DNA from: Bacteroidales bacterium
GTDB lineage: Bacteria > Bacteroidota > Bacteroidia > Bacteroidales > F082
Direction: 5' to 3'
DNA: 64,000 nt
Assembly (NCBI GenBank): GCA_024709145.1
Contig: JANJXG010000023.1
Location: 31,065-95,064, forward strand
In this document: positions 9,769 to 18,960 of the stretch, piece after piece
Position numbering within the stretch: the stretch's first letter is position 1
Layout: each line of letters starts with the position of its first letter
Program-made: the position numbers and the translations under genes
The notes under the pieces: model-generated
Database searches by the model: none
Seen by the model: only the letters and a program-made list of their open reading frames with translations
Told to the model about the DNA's origin: nothing

Positions 9769-10653
9769 CTATACAGCGTAAAAAATATAAACATTGCTGG
9801 AAAATTCCCTACTTTTCCTTGCTTTAATATTTGATATCCAACCATTTATAACAAATCTGAACGGATTTATTCTTTTGTACCTATACTTTTCACTTAACAT
9901 TGATACGTAATAGGCATCCCAATGAAGGGGTTCACGCTTCAAAAAACCAAATCCATGATTATTCATAAGCATTCTGATTTGGTCGAATCCAAAATGATAC
10001 AAATGACGAGGCACATCAAAACCAGCCCAGTAATTACCGTAACGTTTCGCATCATCTGAACCGATATTTGGAAGAGCGATAACTATTCTGCCCCCAGGCT
10101 TAATTAAGCGCTTGATTTGTTTACATTGTTCATTCAGTTCCTCTACATGTTCAAGAACATGCCACATAGTAATCACATCAAAAGAACTGTCAGCGATTGA
10201 ATTGATCTTTTCAGGATGATAAATAAATGATTCGGTTTTCTTTTGACTAAAAGCTCTGGCCTTATCATTGGGTTCTATTCCGGATACATTCCAGAATTTA
10301 CTCTTCGCATAGAATAAAAAATCACCAGACCCACAACCAATATCGAGCACATTCCCTGCCAGTATTCCAGAAGTAGCCAATTTAAATTTATATCGGATGT
10401 TTCGCTTCTTGACCCATTCATACACCCATCCAATGATCGACTTTTTCTTGTCGGGATGGCTGAAATATTCGGTTGAGTCATAGTATTTCGAAATCTCCGA
10501 ATTTTCTGGAAAAGGATTTGTTAACAGTAAACCACATACATTACACTGATCCACTTTAAAAACTTCTTGAGTTAGAAAAAAATCTTTGATATGTGCGTAT
10601 TCAATAAATTGTTCTGCGGCACACACTGGGCAAAATGAATGTTTTTTCATCAT
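9769..10653 (-). CDS. Class I SAM-dependent methyltransferase with N-terminal zinc ribbon
   Basis: 294 residues. The N-terminus has two Cys pairs (CPVC at about residue 8 and CNVCG at about residue 38) that make a zinc-ribbon, followed by LLLTNPFPENSEISKYYDS. This is the wording of the methyltransferases found in O-antigen and other glycan clusters. The SAM-binding loop is VLDIGCGSGDFL (about 105), and motif IV/post-I follows as SFDVITMWHVLEHV. The likely acceptor is a sugar or lipid intermediate, but nothing fixes it. It is the last gene of the DUF4175-ybeY-mnmG operon, and its start codon lies only 4 bases from a parS-like palindrome. A second ATG one codon later is equally good. Confidence 0.8.
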   Translation of the reverse strand: MMKKHSFCPVCAAEQFIEYAHIKDFFLTQEVFKVDQCNVCGLLLTNPFPENSEISKYYDSTEYFSHPDKKKSIIGWVYEWVKKRNIRYKFKLATSGILAGNVLDIGCGSGDFLFYAKSKFWNVSGIEPNDKARAFSQKKTESFIYHPEKINSIADSSFDVITMWHVLEHVEELNEQCKQIKRLIKPGGRIVIALPNIGSDDAKRYGNYWAGFDVPRHLYHFGFDQIRMLMNNHGFGFLKREPLHWDAYYVSMLSEKYRYKRINPFRFVINGWISNIKARKSREFSSNVYIFYAV

Positions 10654-10656
10654 AAC

Positions 10657-10672
10657 AGTTTCACGTGAAACA
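10657..10672. promoter_or_regulatory. parS-like ParB binding site 1
   Basis: The 14-bp perfect palindrome GTTTCACGTGAAAC (10658-10671) matches the widely conserved chromosomal parS consensus TGTTTCACGTGAAACA at 15 of 16 positions; the first base is A. It lies in the gap between the mnmG stop and the start of the methyltransferase. ParB/Spo0J family proteins load the partition complex at such sites near the origin. No parA or parB gene is in the window. Confidence 0.8.
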
Positions 10673-10677
10673 AATTG

Positions 10678-12543
10678 CTAACGTCCTAAAAATACGGCCA
10701 ATACAGAGATGTCTGAAGGAGAAATACCACTTATTCTTGAGGCCTGACCCAGGTTGGCAGGTCTAATTTTCGAAAGTTTCTCTCTGGCCTCATAAGATAA
10801 AGATTGCAAGGAGTGATAATCAAAATTATCCTTGAGTTTAACATCGTCAAGTCTTGCCAATTTATCAGCGATATCTTTCTCTTTTTGAATATATCCTTCG
10901 TATTTGGTTAATACTTCTACTGATTCCAAAACCTCAGTTTCATAGTTTGAAACATCCAAGATATTGGGATCCAGAAGTTTCAAAAGTTGGTGAATATTCA
11001 GCTGAGGCCGTAAAAGTAAAGTTGATGCTTTTTGCCGTTGCTGAATTATGCTTGTGCCAAGTTTTTCCAACAAGTCGTTTACCAAATCGGGGCTAATGCT
11101 GATGTCGTCCAATTGTTTCCTAAGCTGAAGTATTTTACTACTTTTCTCTTTATACTTATTATATCGTTCGTGATTGGCTAATCCAATTTGGTAAGAAATT
11201 TCAGTTAGTCGGGTGTCTGCATTATCTTGTCGGAGCAAAATGCGATACTCTGCCCGACTTGTAAACATTCTATATGGTTCGTCAACACCCTTAGTAATCA
11301 AATCATCTATTAAGACACCTATGTATGCTTCTGATCTTGAAAGTATCAGAGGTTCCTTCTTACTTACTTTCAGGTGTGCATTGATACCGGCCATTAAACC
11401 CTGCGCAGCCGCCTCCTCATATCCGGTAGTACCATTAATTTGACCCGCGAAAAATAAACCTTCAACTAATTTCGTCTCAAGACTATGTTTAAGCTGTTCA
11501 GGCGGAAAATAATCATATTCTATTGCATAGCCAGGCCGAAAAATCTTTGCGTTTTCAAATCCTTCAATCTGTCTGAGTGCCTTTAACTGTACATGATCAG
11601 GTAATGATGAACTAAATCCATTCAAATAATATTCAATAGTGTCCCAGCCTTCGGGTTCCACAAACAATTGATGTGAATCTTTACCCGAGAATCGTTCTAT
11701 TTTATCCTCGATACTTGGACAATATCTTGGTCCAATACCTTCAATTCTACCCGAGAACATTGGACTAAGATGAAAACCTGTTCTGAGGGTCTCATGAACC
11801 CTTTTGGATGTATAAGCCATCCAGCAGCTTCTTTGTTTGGGTAAAGAAGGTTTTTCTAGAAAAGAAAAACCACTTACTTCTTCATCACCGGGTTGCTCTG
11901 TTAATTTCGAAAAATCAATTGTACGTCCATCGATACGCACAGGGGTTCCGGTTTTCATTCGACTTGCATGAAAACCCATTCCGACAAGTTGTTCAGTTAT
12001 ACCTTTGCTTGCTTTATCCCCCATTCGACCACCACCAAAAGATTTCTCACCAATATGGATTAATCCATTTAAAAAAGTGCCATTGGTAAGTATTACGGTT
12101 TTGCATTCAATCTCCATTCCCATAGCCGTATATACACCCTGTACAGTCTGATTCTTCACACTCAGGCCAACTACAGTATCTTGCCAGAAATCAAGATTAG
12201 GCGTTTGTTCAAGCATTCTGCGCCATTCCAGGGAGAAAAGCATTCTGTCGCTTTGAGCTCTCGGACTCCACATCGCAGGTCCTTTAGACTTATTCAGCAT
12301 CCTGAACTGAATCATGGTTCTGTCAGTCACAATACCCGAATATCCACCCATCGCATCGATTTCCCGAACAATTTGTCCTTTAGCGATTCCACCCATTGCG
12401 GGATTGCACGACATCTGAGCAATCGTTTGTAGGTTCATTGTAATGAGCAGAACTTTGCTACCCATATTAGCAGCAGCCGCAGCGGCCTCGGAACCGGCAT
12501 GTCCGGCTCCGACAACAATAACATCGTATTTTTCGAAAAGCAT
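10678..12543 (-). CDS. mnmG: tRNA uridine-5-carboxymethylaminomethyl modification enzyme MnmG (GidA)
   Basis: 621 residues from the ATG opening [17 protein letters not shown]. The FAD dinucleotide fold [10 protein letters not shown] is at residue 10, then [42 protein letters not shown] and the C-terminal [20 protein letters not shown], all GidA hallmarks. With MnmE (not in this window) it installs the xm5 group at U34 of tRNAs using 5,10-methylene-THF and FADH2. An in-frame GTG five codons upstream lies inside a parS-like palindrome, so the ATG is the better start. It follows ybeY by 42 bases. mnmG is near the origin in many bacteria, which suits the parS sites at both ends. Confidence 0.96.
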   Translation of the reverse strand: MLFEKYDVIVVGAGHAGSEAAAAAANMGSKVLLITMNLQTIAQMSCNPAMGGIAKGQIVREIDAMGGYSGIVTDRTMIQFRMLNKSKGPAMWSPRAQSDRMLFSLEWRRMLEQTPNLDFWQDTVVGLSVKNQTVQGVYTAMGMEIECKTVILTNGTFLNGLIHIGEKSFGGGRMGDKASKGITEQLVGMGFHASRMKTGTPVRIDGRTIDFSKLTEQPGDEEVSGFSFLEKPSLPKQRSCWMAYTSKRVHETLRTGFHLSPMFSGRIEGIGPRYCPSIEDKIERFSGKDSHQLFVEPEGWDTIEYYLNGFSSSLPDHVQLKALRQIEGFENAKIFRPGYAIEYDYFPPEQLKHSLETKLVEGLFFAGQINGTTGYEEAAAQGLMAGINAHLKVSKKEPLILSRSEAYIGVLIDDLITKGVDEPYRMFTSRAEYRILLRQDNADTRLTEISYQIGLANHERYNKYKEKSSKILQLRKQLDDISISPDLVNDLLEKLGTSIIQQRQKASTLLLRPQLNIHQLLKLLDPNILDVSNYETEVLESVEVLTKYEGYIQKEKDIADKLARLDDVKLKDNFDYHSLQSLSYEAREKLSKIRPANLGQASRISGISPSDISVLAVFLGR

Positions 12544-12550
12544 TTTAGAT

Positions 12551-12566
12551 TGTTTCACGTGAAACG
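12551..12566. promoter_or_regulatory. parS-like ParB binding site 2
   Basis: A second copy of the 14-bp perfect palindrome GTTTCACGTGAAAC (12552-12565). The 16-mer matches the parS consensus at 15 of 16 positions (last base G instead of A). It lies 8 bases upstream of the mnmG start, in the ybeY-mnmG gap. With site 1 it brackets mnmG exactly, 1.9 kb apart. Confidence 0.82.
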
Positions 12567-12585
12567 GAAGTGTAAGTATTTGGTT

Positions 12586-13011
12586 TTAAAGTGTTCCGGG
12601 TCGCAAAGATAAACATAATTCCTCCTGAGAGCGCATATCCTGCACGTCCTGTTGCGATTTATCCATAAATCCAATCAAATGCAGTATACCGTGAATCATA
12701 ACCCGATGCAGTTCGTCCATAAAATCATAACCCAATTGCCTGGCATTATCGGTCACCCTTTCAAAACTGATATACAATTCTCCGCTAATAAAACCCGGAT
12801 TTTCACTTGTGTCAAAAGTTATAATATCAGTTAGGGTATCATGTAGTAAATGAGCTAAATTCATTTCATAGAGGTAAGCATCCGAACAGAATAAAAAAAA
12901 GACCTCACCAGTCTTTTTTCCATAATATGCCGTGACCTTATCTATCCAGTCACTAAGTCCGGAAGTAAAATCAATTTCTACCGGAATATCAAGCCATGAA
13001 ACATGAATCAT
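12586..13011 (-). CDS. ybeY: Endoribonuclease YbeY (16S rRNA maturation, ribosome quality control)
   Basis: 141 residues. The metal site motif reads HGILHLIGFMDKS, so two of the three zinc histidines are present. The third, within G-Y-D-H in the usual UPF0054 signature, is replaced by a M-D-K insertion form; I recall a similar D-K form in other Bacteroidota YbeY proteins. The upstream N-L-A-H-L-L-H-D-T-L-T-D-I-I-T-F-D segment fits the family's strand region. YbeY trims the 16S rRNA 3' end and helps clear defective 70S ribosomes. Its start overlaps the stop of the upstream 148-residue gene by 4 bases. Confidence 0.9.
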   Translation of the reverse strand: MIHVSWLDIPVEIDFTSGLSDWIDKVTAYYGKKTGEVFFLFCSDAYLYEMNLAHLLHDTLTDIITFDTSENPGFISGELYISFERVTDNARQLGYDFMDELHRVMIHGILHLIGFMDKSQQDVQDMRSQEELCLSLRPGTL

Positions 13012-13454
13012 CTTCGCAAAATTGATTTTGACCGAGATTGCCTCAAATAGTCCTTGAGCTGAACACTACGGCTTGAACTAATTGAATGTCGTAATCCGGG
13101 AGCTGACAACTCAAATCCAAAAATTCCATTGACTTCGTCCCAATAAAATTGATTACTCAATTTCATTATATATTGGCTATCGGATTGTTCGCATAAGTTC
13201 TTGAAACTTTCCAAGGTTTTTTCCCAAAATGTCCATGTAGAATATACAACATCCAGATCCGAAAACAATTCGATGGATATACGCTGATCAGGAGTAGATT
13301 CACATGCCAATGTAAAAAATCGATCAGTTAAGCTGGCCAATAAGCCTGTTGAAGCAGAATCAAGTTGGGACAATTCTGAAAAATCATCAACAAAACACTC
13401 TAGTTTATTGATATTCTGTAATTTACAACATATTTCCAAATCACGCTTTACCAT
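13008..13454 (-). CDS. Small unknown protein, possible degenerate HATPase/anti-sigma-factor-like protein
   Basis: 148 residues and not recognised by sequence alone. It sits between DUF4175 and ybeY, with a 3-base gap and a 4-base overlap, so it is a true operon member. In other Bacteroidota I recall a short HATPase (anti-sigma regulatory factor-like) protein in this slot. The N-terminus here, CKLQNINKLECFVDDFSE and then an LLASLTDRFFTLA helix, has the same strand-helix outline. However, the ATP-binding N-box (usually EAVNNAxxHGN) and the DxGxG box are not visible. It may be a diverged relative that no longer binds ATP. The C-terminus is basic (RQSRSKSILRR). Confidence 0.6.
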   Translation of the reverse strand: MVKRDLEICCKLQNINKLECFVDDFSELSQLDSASTGLLASLTDRFFTLACESTPDQRISIELFSDLDVVYSTWTFWEKTLESFKNLCEQSDSQYIMKLSNQFYWDEVNGIFGFELSAPGLRHSISSSRSVQLKDYLRQSRSKSILRR

Positions 13455-13457
13455 ATA

Positions 13458-16400
13458 TCAACGGTTTGATCTCATAAAATATTCATTTGCCAGACGCTTG
13501 TAGAAGGGCTGTAATTGAACAGGTAAGGTTTTTAAACTCTCCTGCTGCCTTTCGAGCATCTTATTATACTCAGGAATTTCGGCAGGGTTACCTGAATTTA
13601 CTCCTTTAAACTCATCCGATTCTCGTCTTTCCTCCTTATCTCTTTCTTTTTGAGCCTTTTCTGATTCCAACAGCCTGACAACAATATCATTGTTCATGTC
13701 AAGCATGCGTTGGTTTAATTCCTTGTTTACCAAACCTTCTTCAAATTTTTCCATGTTCTCGAGAACCTTGTTCAAACCATTGTCTCCTGTATGCCCTTCA
13801 GATTTCAAATCTTCAATCATCTTTTTCAATTCATTGCGAAGGGCTTCTTGTTGTGCAGCCATCCTTGCCAATTGTTCACTCATGCCTTTTCCTGTACCTT
13901 TATCCTGTTTTCCTTTCATGGCCTCTTTTAGCTGCTTTCCCAGGGATTCCTGCAATTCACGCATTTGTTGCAAGCTTTTCCCAGGTTGTTTGCTTTTACT
14001 TTTACCTTTCCCCTTACCGTTACCGGCTTGTTCGTTTGGCATTCCCATACTTTCCTGCATGTTCTTCAACGACTCGGCCAACATCAAAGCCAAATTATTT
14101 AACCCCATCATTGCAAACTGTTGTGAATTCTGAACCTGATTCATAATCCGGTCTTTCAAGGCTTGTTGTACTTCATTCATCCGTCGCTTTACATTGCCGA
14201 CCTCGTCAAAAACAAAATTCTCAATCATAGGCTGCCGTTTACCCAAAGCCAATAAACTGTCCTCAACTACCCTGAACGATTCTGTGATAAGACCTTGCTG
14301 CTTCATCAGGTCTACAAAAGCAGGATCGTCTCTCTTCATTACATTGAATTGATCCATCAGGCTTTCAGTGTTTTTGGAAATTCTAATTACATTCTCCAAT
14401 AAGAACCTCAATGCTACAGCGTCTTCTTCCAATTGCTCTTCTTCACTTTGTTGCATCATCATACTCAATTCATTCCCAAGCTTTTTTAATTTTTCTGATG
14501 CTTTCCGCTGAGATTTAGAAGATTGTTCTCTTTTCCGACTGTCAAGGCTTTCCTTACTCTCATTCATTTCCTTTAGGAGTTCATTCTCCGACTCTTCGGT
14601 TTCACCCAGATTAAAAGGTTCTTCGAGTGTTTTGTTCTTTTCCTTGATTTCCTGCAGTGATTCAAGTTGGTTATTTAGCGTTTCGTCAATTTTATTCAAC
14701 TCTTCGCGCGCCTTGTCAATATCAGTTTTTCTGTCTTCGGTAAGATCAGCATTCTTTTGAAGGTCATCAGAAAGCTTCTTCATTTGTTCGATCAATTCGT
14801 TCATCTGTTTTTCGACCTGAAGCTGCTCAAGCAAAGAAAGATTGCGGTCGAGCATCTTCTCCATTTCCTCTCCCGATAGTTCCATATTTTTCAAGGCATC
14901 ACTCATTTGATCCTTGTTCATATCCTGTAGCAATTTCTGCAAATCTTCCATCATCTTTCTTATATCTTCCGGAATAACCTTCTCAAGCAGATCGTCAATT
15001 CTTGCCTGCTTTTCCAACAACTTTTCATTCTGAAGATTGTTATTCTGGTTAAAATCAAGGAGTGATTGTCTTTCTTGTTTCAAATCTTCGACTTCACGCT
15101 GAAGATTTTCCTGATTCTCCATCAACTTTTTTAACTGCTGTTTATCGTTCCAGTCTACCTCTTTTTTCATCATCAGGTTGCGATTCATTTGTTCAGCATC
15201 CTTCCGTACCTCACGAGCTTTTTCCAGAACTGTTTCGAGTTTGTCGGTTAATGCCATGTCTTTGGCATTTGAAATAGAATCAAGTGTTGCCTCGGAGGTC
15301 AGCTTAAAATTAAAATACCTGCTGAAGCTTGCTTTTGGCCCGTTAATGCCATCGTTGTCGAGTACTTCAAACCGAAAAGACACCCGTTCCCCTGGTTTCA
15401 TACCCAGACTGTCGGCGTGCAGGGTATAAAAAAACTGCTGACGTAAAGCGTTGTTTTGAATCTGAACAGGTAATCTAAATTGAGTTGTTTGCCCGCCGGA
15501 AGTTTCATCCGATCGTTCAAAATCTACATATAGCGCACTAAAGCCATAATCGTCACCAATGATTCCGGAAAAATAACTCCACCGACTTATGAGACTGTCA
15601 GAAATTTGGTTGGCCTGAATATCAGGAAAAGCGTCCTGAATGGCGTCGATCGTTATTTCAATTCCCTGTGGTTGTTTGGCAAATTTGTTGACCGGAATCA
15701 CAACCATCCGGGTTGATTTCAATATTCGGTGTGTAAAAAACCATTCTCCCTTTTCTGCTGTAACAATGAACTTAGTTGAATCAAGGCTGACCAGCAAACT
15801 GTCGGTATCCTTCACAGAAAAAGTCCAGTTTAGGGCACTTCCTTCTGGCACACTTAGAAAAGTTAGATCTCTGACTGTTTCATTAACGCGACCAGTATAG
15901 GATGGAAAATCAAGTTCGGTTTTATAGGAAAGCAAAAGTGGTTTAGGCCTGACTTCCAGTGTCATACGCTGACTGCGATAGTCACCACCAACAATTACAA
16001 AATCGATTGAAGCTGCCACTTTCTTAAAAAGATAAGTCCTGCTAATAAGGTCAGTGGTTTCCATTTGATAGCGAAGACCTTCGGTCTCAACGTAAAAATC
16101 AGTCGGAATTTCATCTCCGGTAACTTCCAGTTTGAATATAAAGTCATCATGCTGAACAACTTCGAGCTTTGTTGTAAGTAAAGTGACTTCATATGGTAGT
16201 GGTTTTTGATACACAGTTTTATAGTCGACTATTCGTGATGCAGGCTTTTCAACAAAATCAGGAAAAACTGCCCAAATGACCAATACCAGCATCAGGGGTA
16301 TCGCAACCCAACGGAAAAGCTTAACCAGATCATTGTTTTTCACTGCATGACTAAACTGAAACAAACTCAATTGCGCTGTTCGCTGCTTGATCGCTTCAAC

Positions 16401-16787
16401 AAGCAAATCGTTTTCAGGCTGTAATTTTATCTTTTCTTTAAGTTGCAATGTATTCAATAGTTTGTCATTCACCTGTTCGCTGAAATGCCTGCCAATCAAT
16501 ATAGCAGCATCCAAATCCGACATTTGTTTCCGGTAACGGAAAAGCCTGTATAAAGGAATGGCAAGGTAAAAAACAAGGATGTAGAGCGACAATCCGATAA
16601 AAAGGTAGAAAATTACCATTCTGATGGAAGGTGGTAAGTAGGCGAAGAATTCAATTGCACTAAAAAACAAGAGGGCGGAGCAAAGCAATAAAACCGCCAT
16701 TAAAATACCCTTGAGTAGTTTAAACCGGTAGAACTTCCGAATAAAAAGCTCGATGTTTTGTGTTAAGAGATCGTGTTGAACAGTCAT
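13458..16787 (-). CDS. DUF4175 family large membrane and coiled-coil protein
   Basis: 1109 residues. Two adjacent transmembrane helices lie at about residues 25-75 and a third at about 155-178, followed by a beta-rich periplasmic domain (about 190-530). The rest is a very long charged coiled coil rich in Q, E, K, M and L (for example QQLKKLMENQENLQREVEDL). It includes a low-complexity basic patch with alternating G-K and S-K pairs near residue 925. The layout matches the DUF4175 family, which heads ybeY/mnmG operons in Bacteroidota. The function is unknown; a structural envelope role is plausible. A minus-strand TATATTTG (16849-16856) upstream fits the -7 promoter box. Confidence 0.82.
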   Translation of the reverse strand: MTVQHDLLTQNIELFIRKFYRFKLLKGILMAVLLLCSALLFFSAIEFFAYLPPSIRMVIFYLFIGLSLYILVFYLAIPLYRLFRYRKQMSDLDAAILIGRHFSEQVNDKLLNTLQLKEKIKLQPENDLLVEAIKQRTAQLSLFQFSHAVKNNDLVKLFRWVAIPLMLVLVIWAVFPDFVEKPASRIVDYKTVYQKPLPYEVTLLTTKLEVVQHDDFIFKLEVTGDEIPTDFYVETEGLRYQMETTDLISRTYLFKKVAASIDFVIVGGDYRSQRMTLEVRPKPLLLSYKTELDFPSYTGRVNETVRDLTFLSVPEGSALNWTFSVKDTDSLLVSLDSTKFIVTAEKGEWFFTHRILKSTRMVVIPVNKFAKQPQGIEITIDAIQDAFPDIQANQISDSLISRWSYFSGIIGDDYGFSALYVDFERSDETSGGQTTQFRLPVQIQNNALRQQFFYTLHADSLGMKPGERVSFRFEVLDNDGINGPKASFSRYFNFKLTSEATLDSISNAKDMALTDKLETVLEKAREVRKDAEQMNRNLMMKKEVDWNDKQQLKKLMENQENLQREVEDLKQERQSLLDFNQNNNLQNEKLLEKQARIDDLLEKVIPEDIRKMMEDLQKLLQDMNKDQMSDALKNMELSGEEMEKMLDRNLSLLEQLQVEKQMNELIEQMKKLSDDLQKNADLTEDRKTDIDKAREELNKIDETLNNQLESLQEIKEKNKTLEEPFNLGETEESENELLKEMNESKESLDSRKREQSSKSQRKASEKLKKLGNELSMMMQQSEEEQLEEDAVALRFLLENVIRISKNTESLMDQFNVMKRDDPAFVDLMKQQGLITESFRVVEDSLLALGKRQPMIENFVFDEVGNVKRRMNEVQQALKDRIMNQVQNSQQFAMMGLNNLALMLAESLKNMQESMGMPNEQAGNGKGKGKSKSKQPGKSLQQMRELQESLGKQLKEAMKGKQDKGTGKGMSEQLARMAAQQEALRNELKKMIEDLKSEGHTGDNGLNKVLENMEKFEEGLVNKELNQRMLDMNNDIVVRLLESEKAQKERDKEERRESDEFKGVNSGNPAEIPEYNKMLERQQESLKTLPVQLQPFYKRLANEYFMRSNR

Positions 16788-16901
16788 TATCTGTTAAAAA
16801 TATGTCAGCTCCGAAACAGTGTATGTTCAGGATTATTACTTTAGCCGGCAAATATACTACGAGTTCAGTCCGTGAGTTCAAATTTACATAGATACATCCT
16901 T

Positions 16902-18869
16902 ATGAAAAAGTTGTTTTTAACGTTATTTACAGTTTCTTCCCTGTGGCTTTATGCGCAGCAAAATGAGCTTCATACACACGACAGGTATTGCCGTCACTAT
17001 CCGCAAGAAACAAGTATTCCCTCTTTTGCCTGGCGCAGCGACTGGCAAAGTCCACGCATTTTTGACTATGATGTTACATTTTATTTTCTTGATATTGAAG
17101 TAAATAACATGAACATAAATATCTCCGGTACAGTTGAAATTCATGGAAAAGTTACTGCTGCAACCCTTGATACCTTTGCATTTGAATTAATCCCGCAAAT
17201 GAATGTTGCCACTTTTACTTTCAACGGGCAAACTTATACCAACTTAAACAGGGTGGGTGATAATGTCCTTGTTGAAGTATCTCCCCTATCACAGGGTGAT
17301 CAATTTGTTGCTTCCATCACTTACGGAGGTACGCCACCCACAGGTGGATTTTTTGCCGGCGTAACCAATGCCTACAGCAGCGTTTTTCAAAAAAATGTAA
17401 CCTGGTCGCTTTCTGAACCCTTTGCTGCCAAAAGTTGGTTTCCATGCAAACAAGATTTACCCGACAAGGCTGATTCTGTATGGGTCTTTTTAACCACTCC
17501 TGTCGGTACGATGGCCGGATCGCAGGGTTTACTAACCAATACAACCATTCTGCCAAGCGGAAAACCCCGCTATGAATGGAAATCCAATTATCCGATTGCT
17601 TATTATCTCATCTCATTCGCGGTTGCAGATTACCAGGAGTATAATGTGTATGCAAAACCTGCAGCACTTCAGGGCGATTCTGTTCTCGTACAAAATTATG
17701 TATACAACCACCCCAATTTCCTGCCGCAATATCAAAACAGCATCAATGCAGTAGTGCCCATGATTGAACTATTTTCGGATATTTATACCTTATATCCTTT
17801 TCACGAAGAAAAATACGGACACTGTATCACACAACTTGGCGGAGGTATGGAACATCAAACGATGACAACGCTTGGTAGTCTGGGTTTCAATCTGGTGGCA
17901 CACGAATTGGGCCACATGTGGTTTGGCGACAACGTAACCTGCGCTACATGGAGCGATATCTGGATCAACGAGGGCTTTGCAACCTACAGCAATTATCTGG
18001 CTCAGGAAATGATCATCGGATGGAGTGGCGGACAGTCTTTTATGATTGGTACTCAAAACAACGTAATTTCCCAACCCGGTGGCAGCGTTTATATTCCACC
18101 TTCAGAGATTACCCAGGAAAATGTTTGGAGGATTTTCAACGGCCGTCTATCTTACGATAAAGGAGCGGCAATTATCCACACCCTTCGACATGAAATTAAC
18201 AACGATGAATTGTTTTTTCAGCTGATGAATCAATTCCAAACAGTTTTCGCTGATAGCACAGCCACTGGAGAAGATTTTAAAATGGTCGCCCAACAAGTAA
18301 CTGGAATGGATTTTAATCAGTTTTTCGATCAGTGGTATTATGGCGAAGGGTATCCAAAATACAATATCGAATGGTATATGTTCGACAACAAACTGCACCT
18401 CGACGTAACCCAAACACCTTCCTCTTCGACCCCATTGTTCAAAATGACACTTGATTATAAATTAACATACAATGACGGGACTTCCGAAGTGGTTCGACTC
18501 TTTCAGGATGCCAATTTCAATCAATTTCAGATTCCTGTTGATAAAACGGTGACAAACATTACGGTGGATCCCGATAACTGGACTTTTGAAAAGGTAAACA
18601 GTATCATCGTTTCTGTGCCACAACAACACAATCCGGTTCATTTCACCTACGGCCCAAATCCGGTTTCAGATAGGTTGACTGTTTATCTGACAAACGAAAA
18701 TAATGAACCTTATCAACTTCAAATCAGTGATTTAAGTGGTAAAATTATCTTTGAAGAAAAAGCATACGGAAGTATGTATCAGGTTAACCTTGGTCAACTG
18801 AGAAAAGGAACCTACATTCTCAGGCTCACGAACGGCAGACAGGATTTTTCACGAAAAATTGTAATTTAA
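16902..18869 (+). CDS. Secreted M1-family aminopeptidase with T9SS sorting domain
   Basis: 655 residues from the ATG that opens a signal peptide (MKKLFLTLFTVSSLWLYAQ); a GTG 10 codons upstream is less likely. The N-terminal domain is the M1 beta-saddle, then the substrate motif GGGMEHQT and the zinc site HELGHMWFGD...WINEGFA (HExxH-x18-E). The last 80 residues, from YGPNPVSDRL to YILRLTNGRQ, are a T9SS type A sorting domain, so the enzyme should cross the outer membrane and be surface-bound or released. It would trim N-terminal residues from peptides. It begins a rightward run of exported proteins. Confidence 0.93.
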   Translation: MKKLFLTLFTVSSLWLYAQQNELHTHDRYCRHYPQETSIPSFAWRSDWQSPRIFDYDVTFYFLDIEVNNMNINISGTVEIHGKVTAATLDTFAFELIPQMNVATFTFNGQTYTNLNRVGDNVLVEVSPLSQGDQFVASITYGGTPPTGGFFAGVTNAYSSVFQKNVTWSLSEPFAAKSWFPCKQDLPDKADSVWVFLTTPVGTMAGSQGLLTNTTILPSGKPRYEWKSNYPIAYYLISFAVADYQEYNVYAKPAALQGDSVLVQNYVYNHPNFLPQYQNSINAVVPMIELFSDIYTLYPFHEEKYGHCITQLGGGMEHQTMTTLGSLGFNLVAHELGHMWFGDNVTCATWSDIWINEGFATYSNYLAQEMIIGWSGGQSFMIGTQNNVISQPGGSVYIPPSEITQENVWRIFNGRLSYDKGAAIIHTLRHEINNDELFFQLMNQFQTVFADSTATGEDFKMVAQQVTGMDFNQFFDQWYYGEGYPKYNIEWYMFDNKLHLDVTQTPSSSTPLFKMTLDYKLTYNDGTSEVVRLFQDANFNQFQIPVDKTVTNITVDPDNWTFEKVNSIIVSVPQQHNPVHFTYGPNPVSDRLTVYLTNENNEPYQLQISDLSGKIIFEEKAYGSMYQVNLGQLRKGTYILRLTNGRQDFSRKIVI

Positions 18870-18960
18870 AAATCAATCTAACCTCTTCATCCACTGTAAA
18901 TAATTTGGATTTCAGAAGAAATCTTAACTTAAAATTGATAAACAGGATTATCAAATTGCC

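Noticed and set aside
13690..14146. Cys- and Phe-rich open frames on the plus strand
   Set aside because: They mirror the charged coiled coil of the DUF4175 protein; no start or family supports them.
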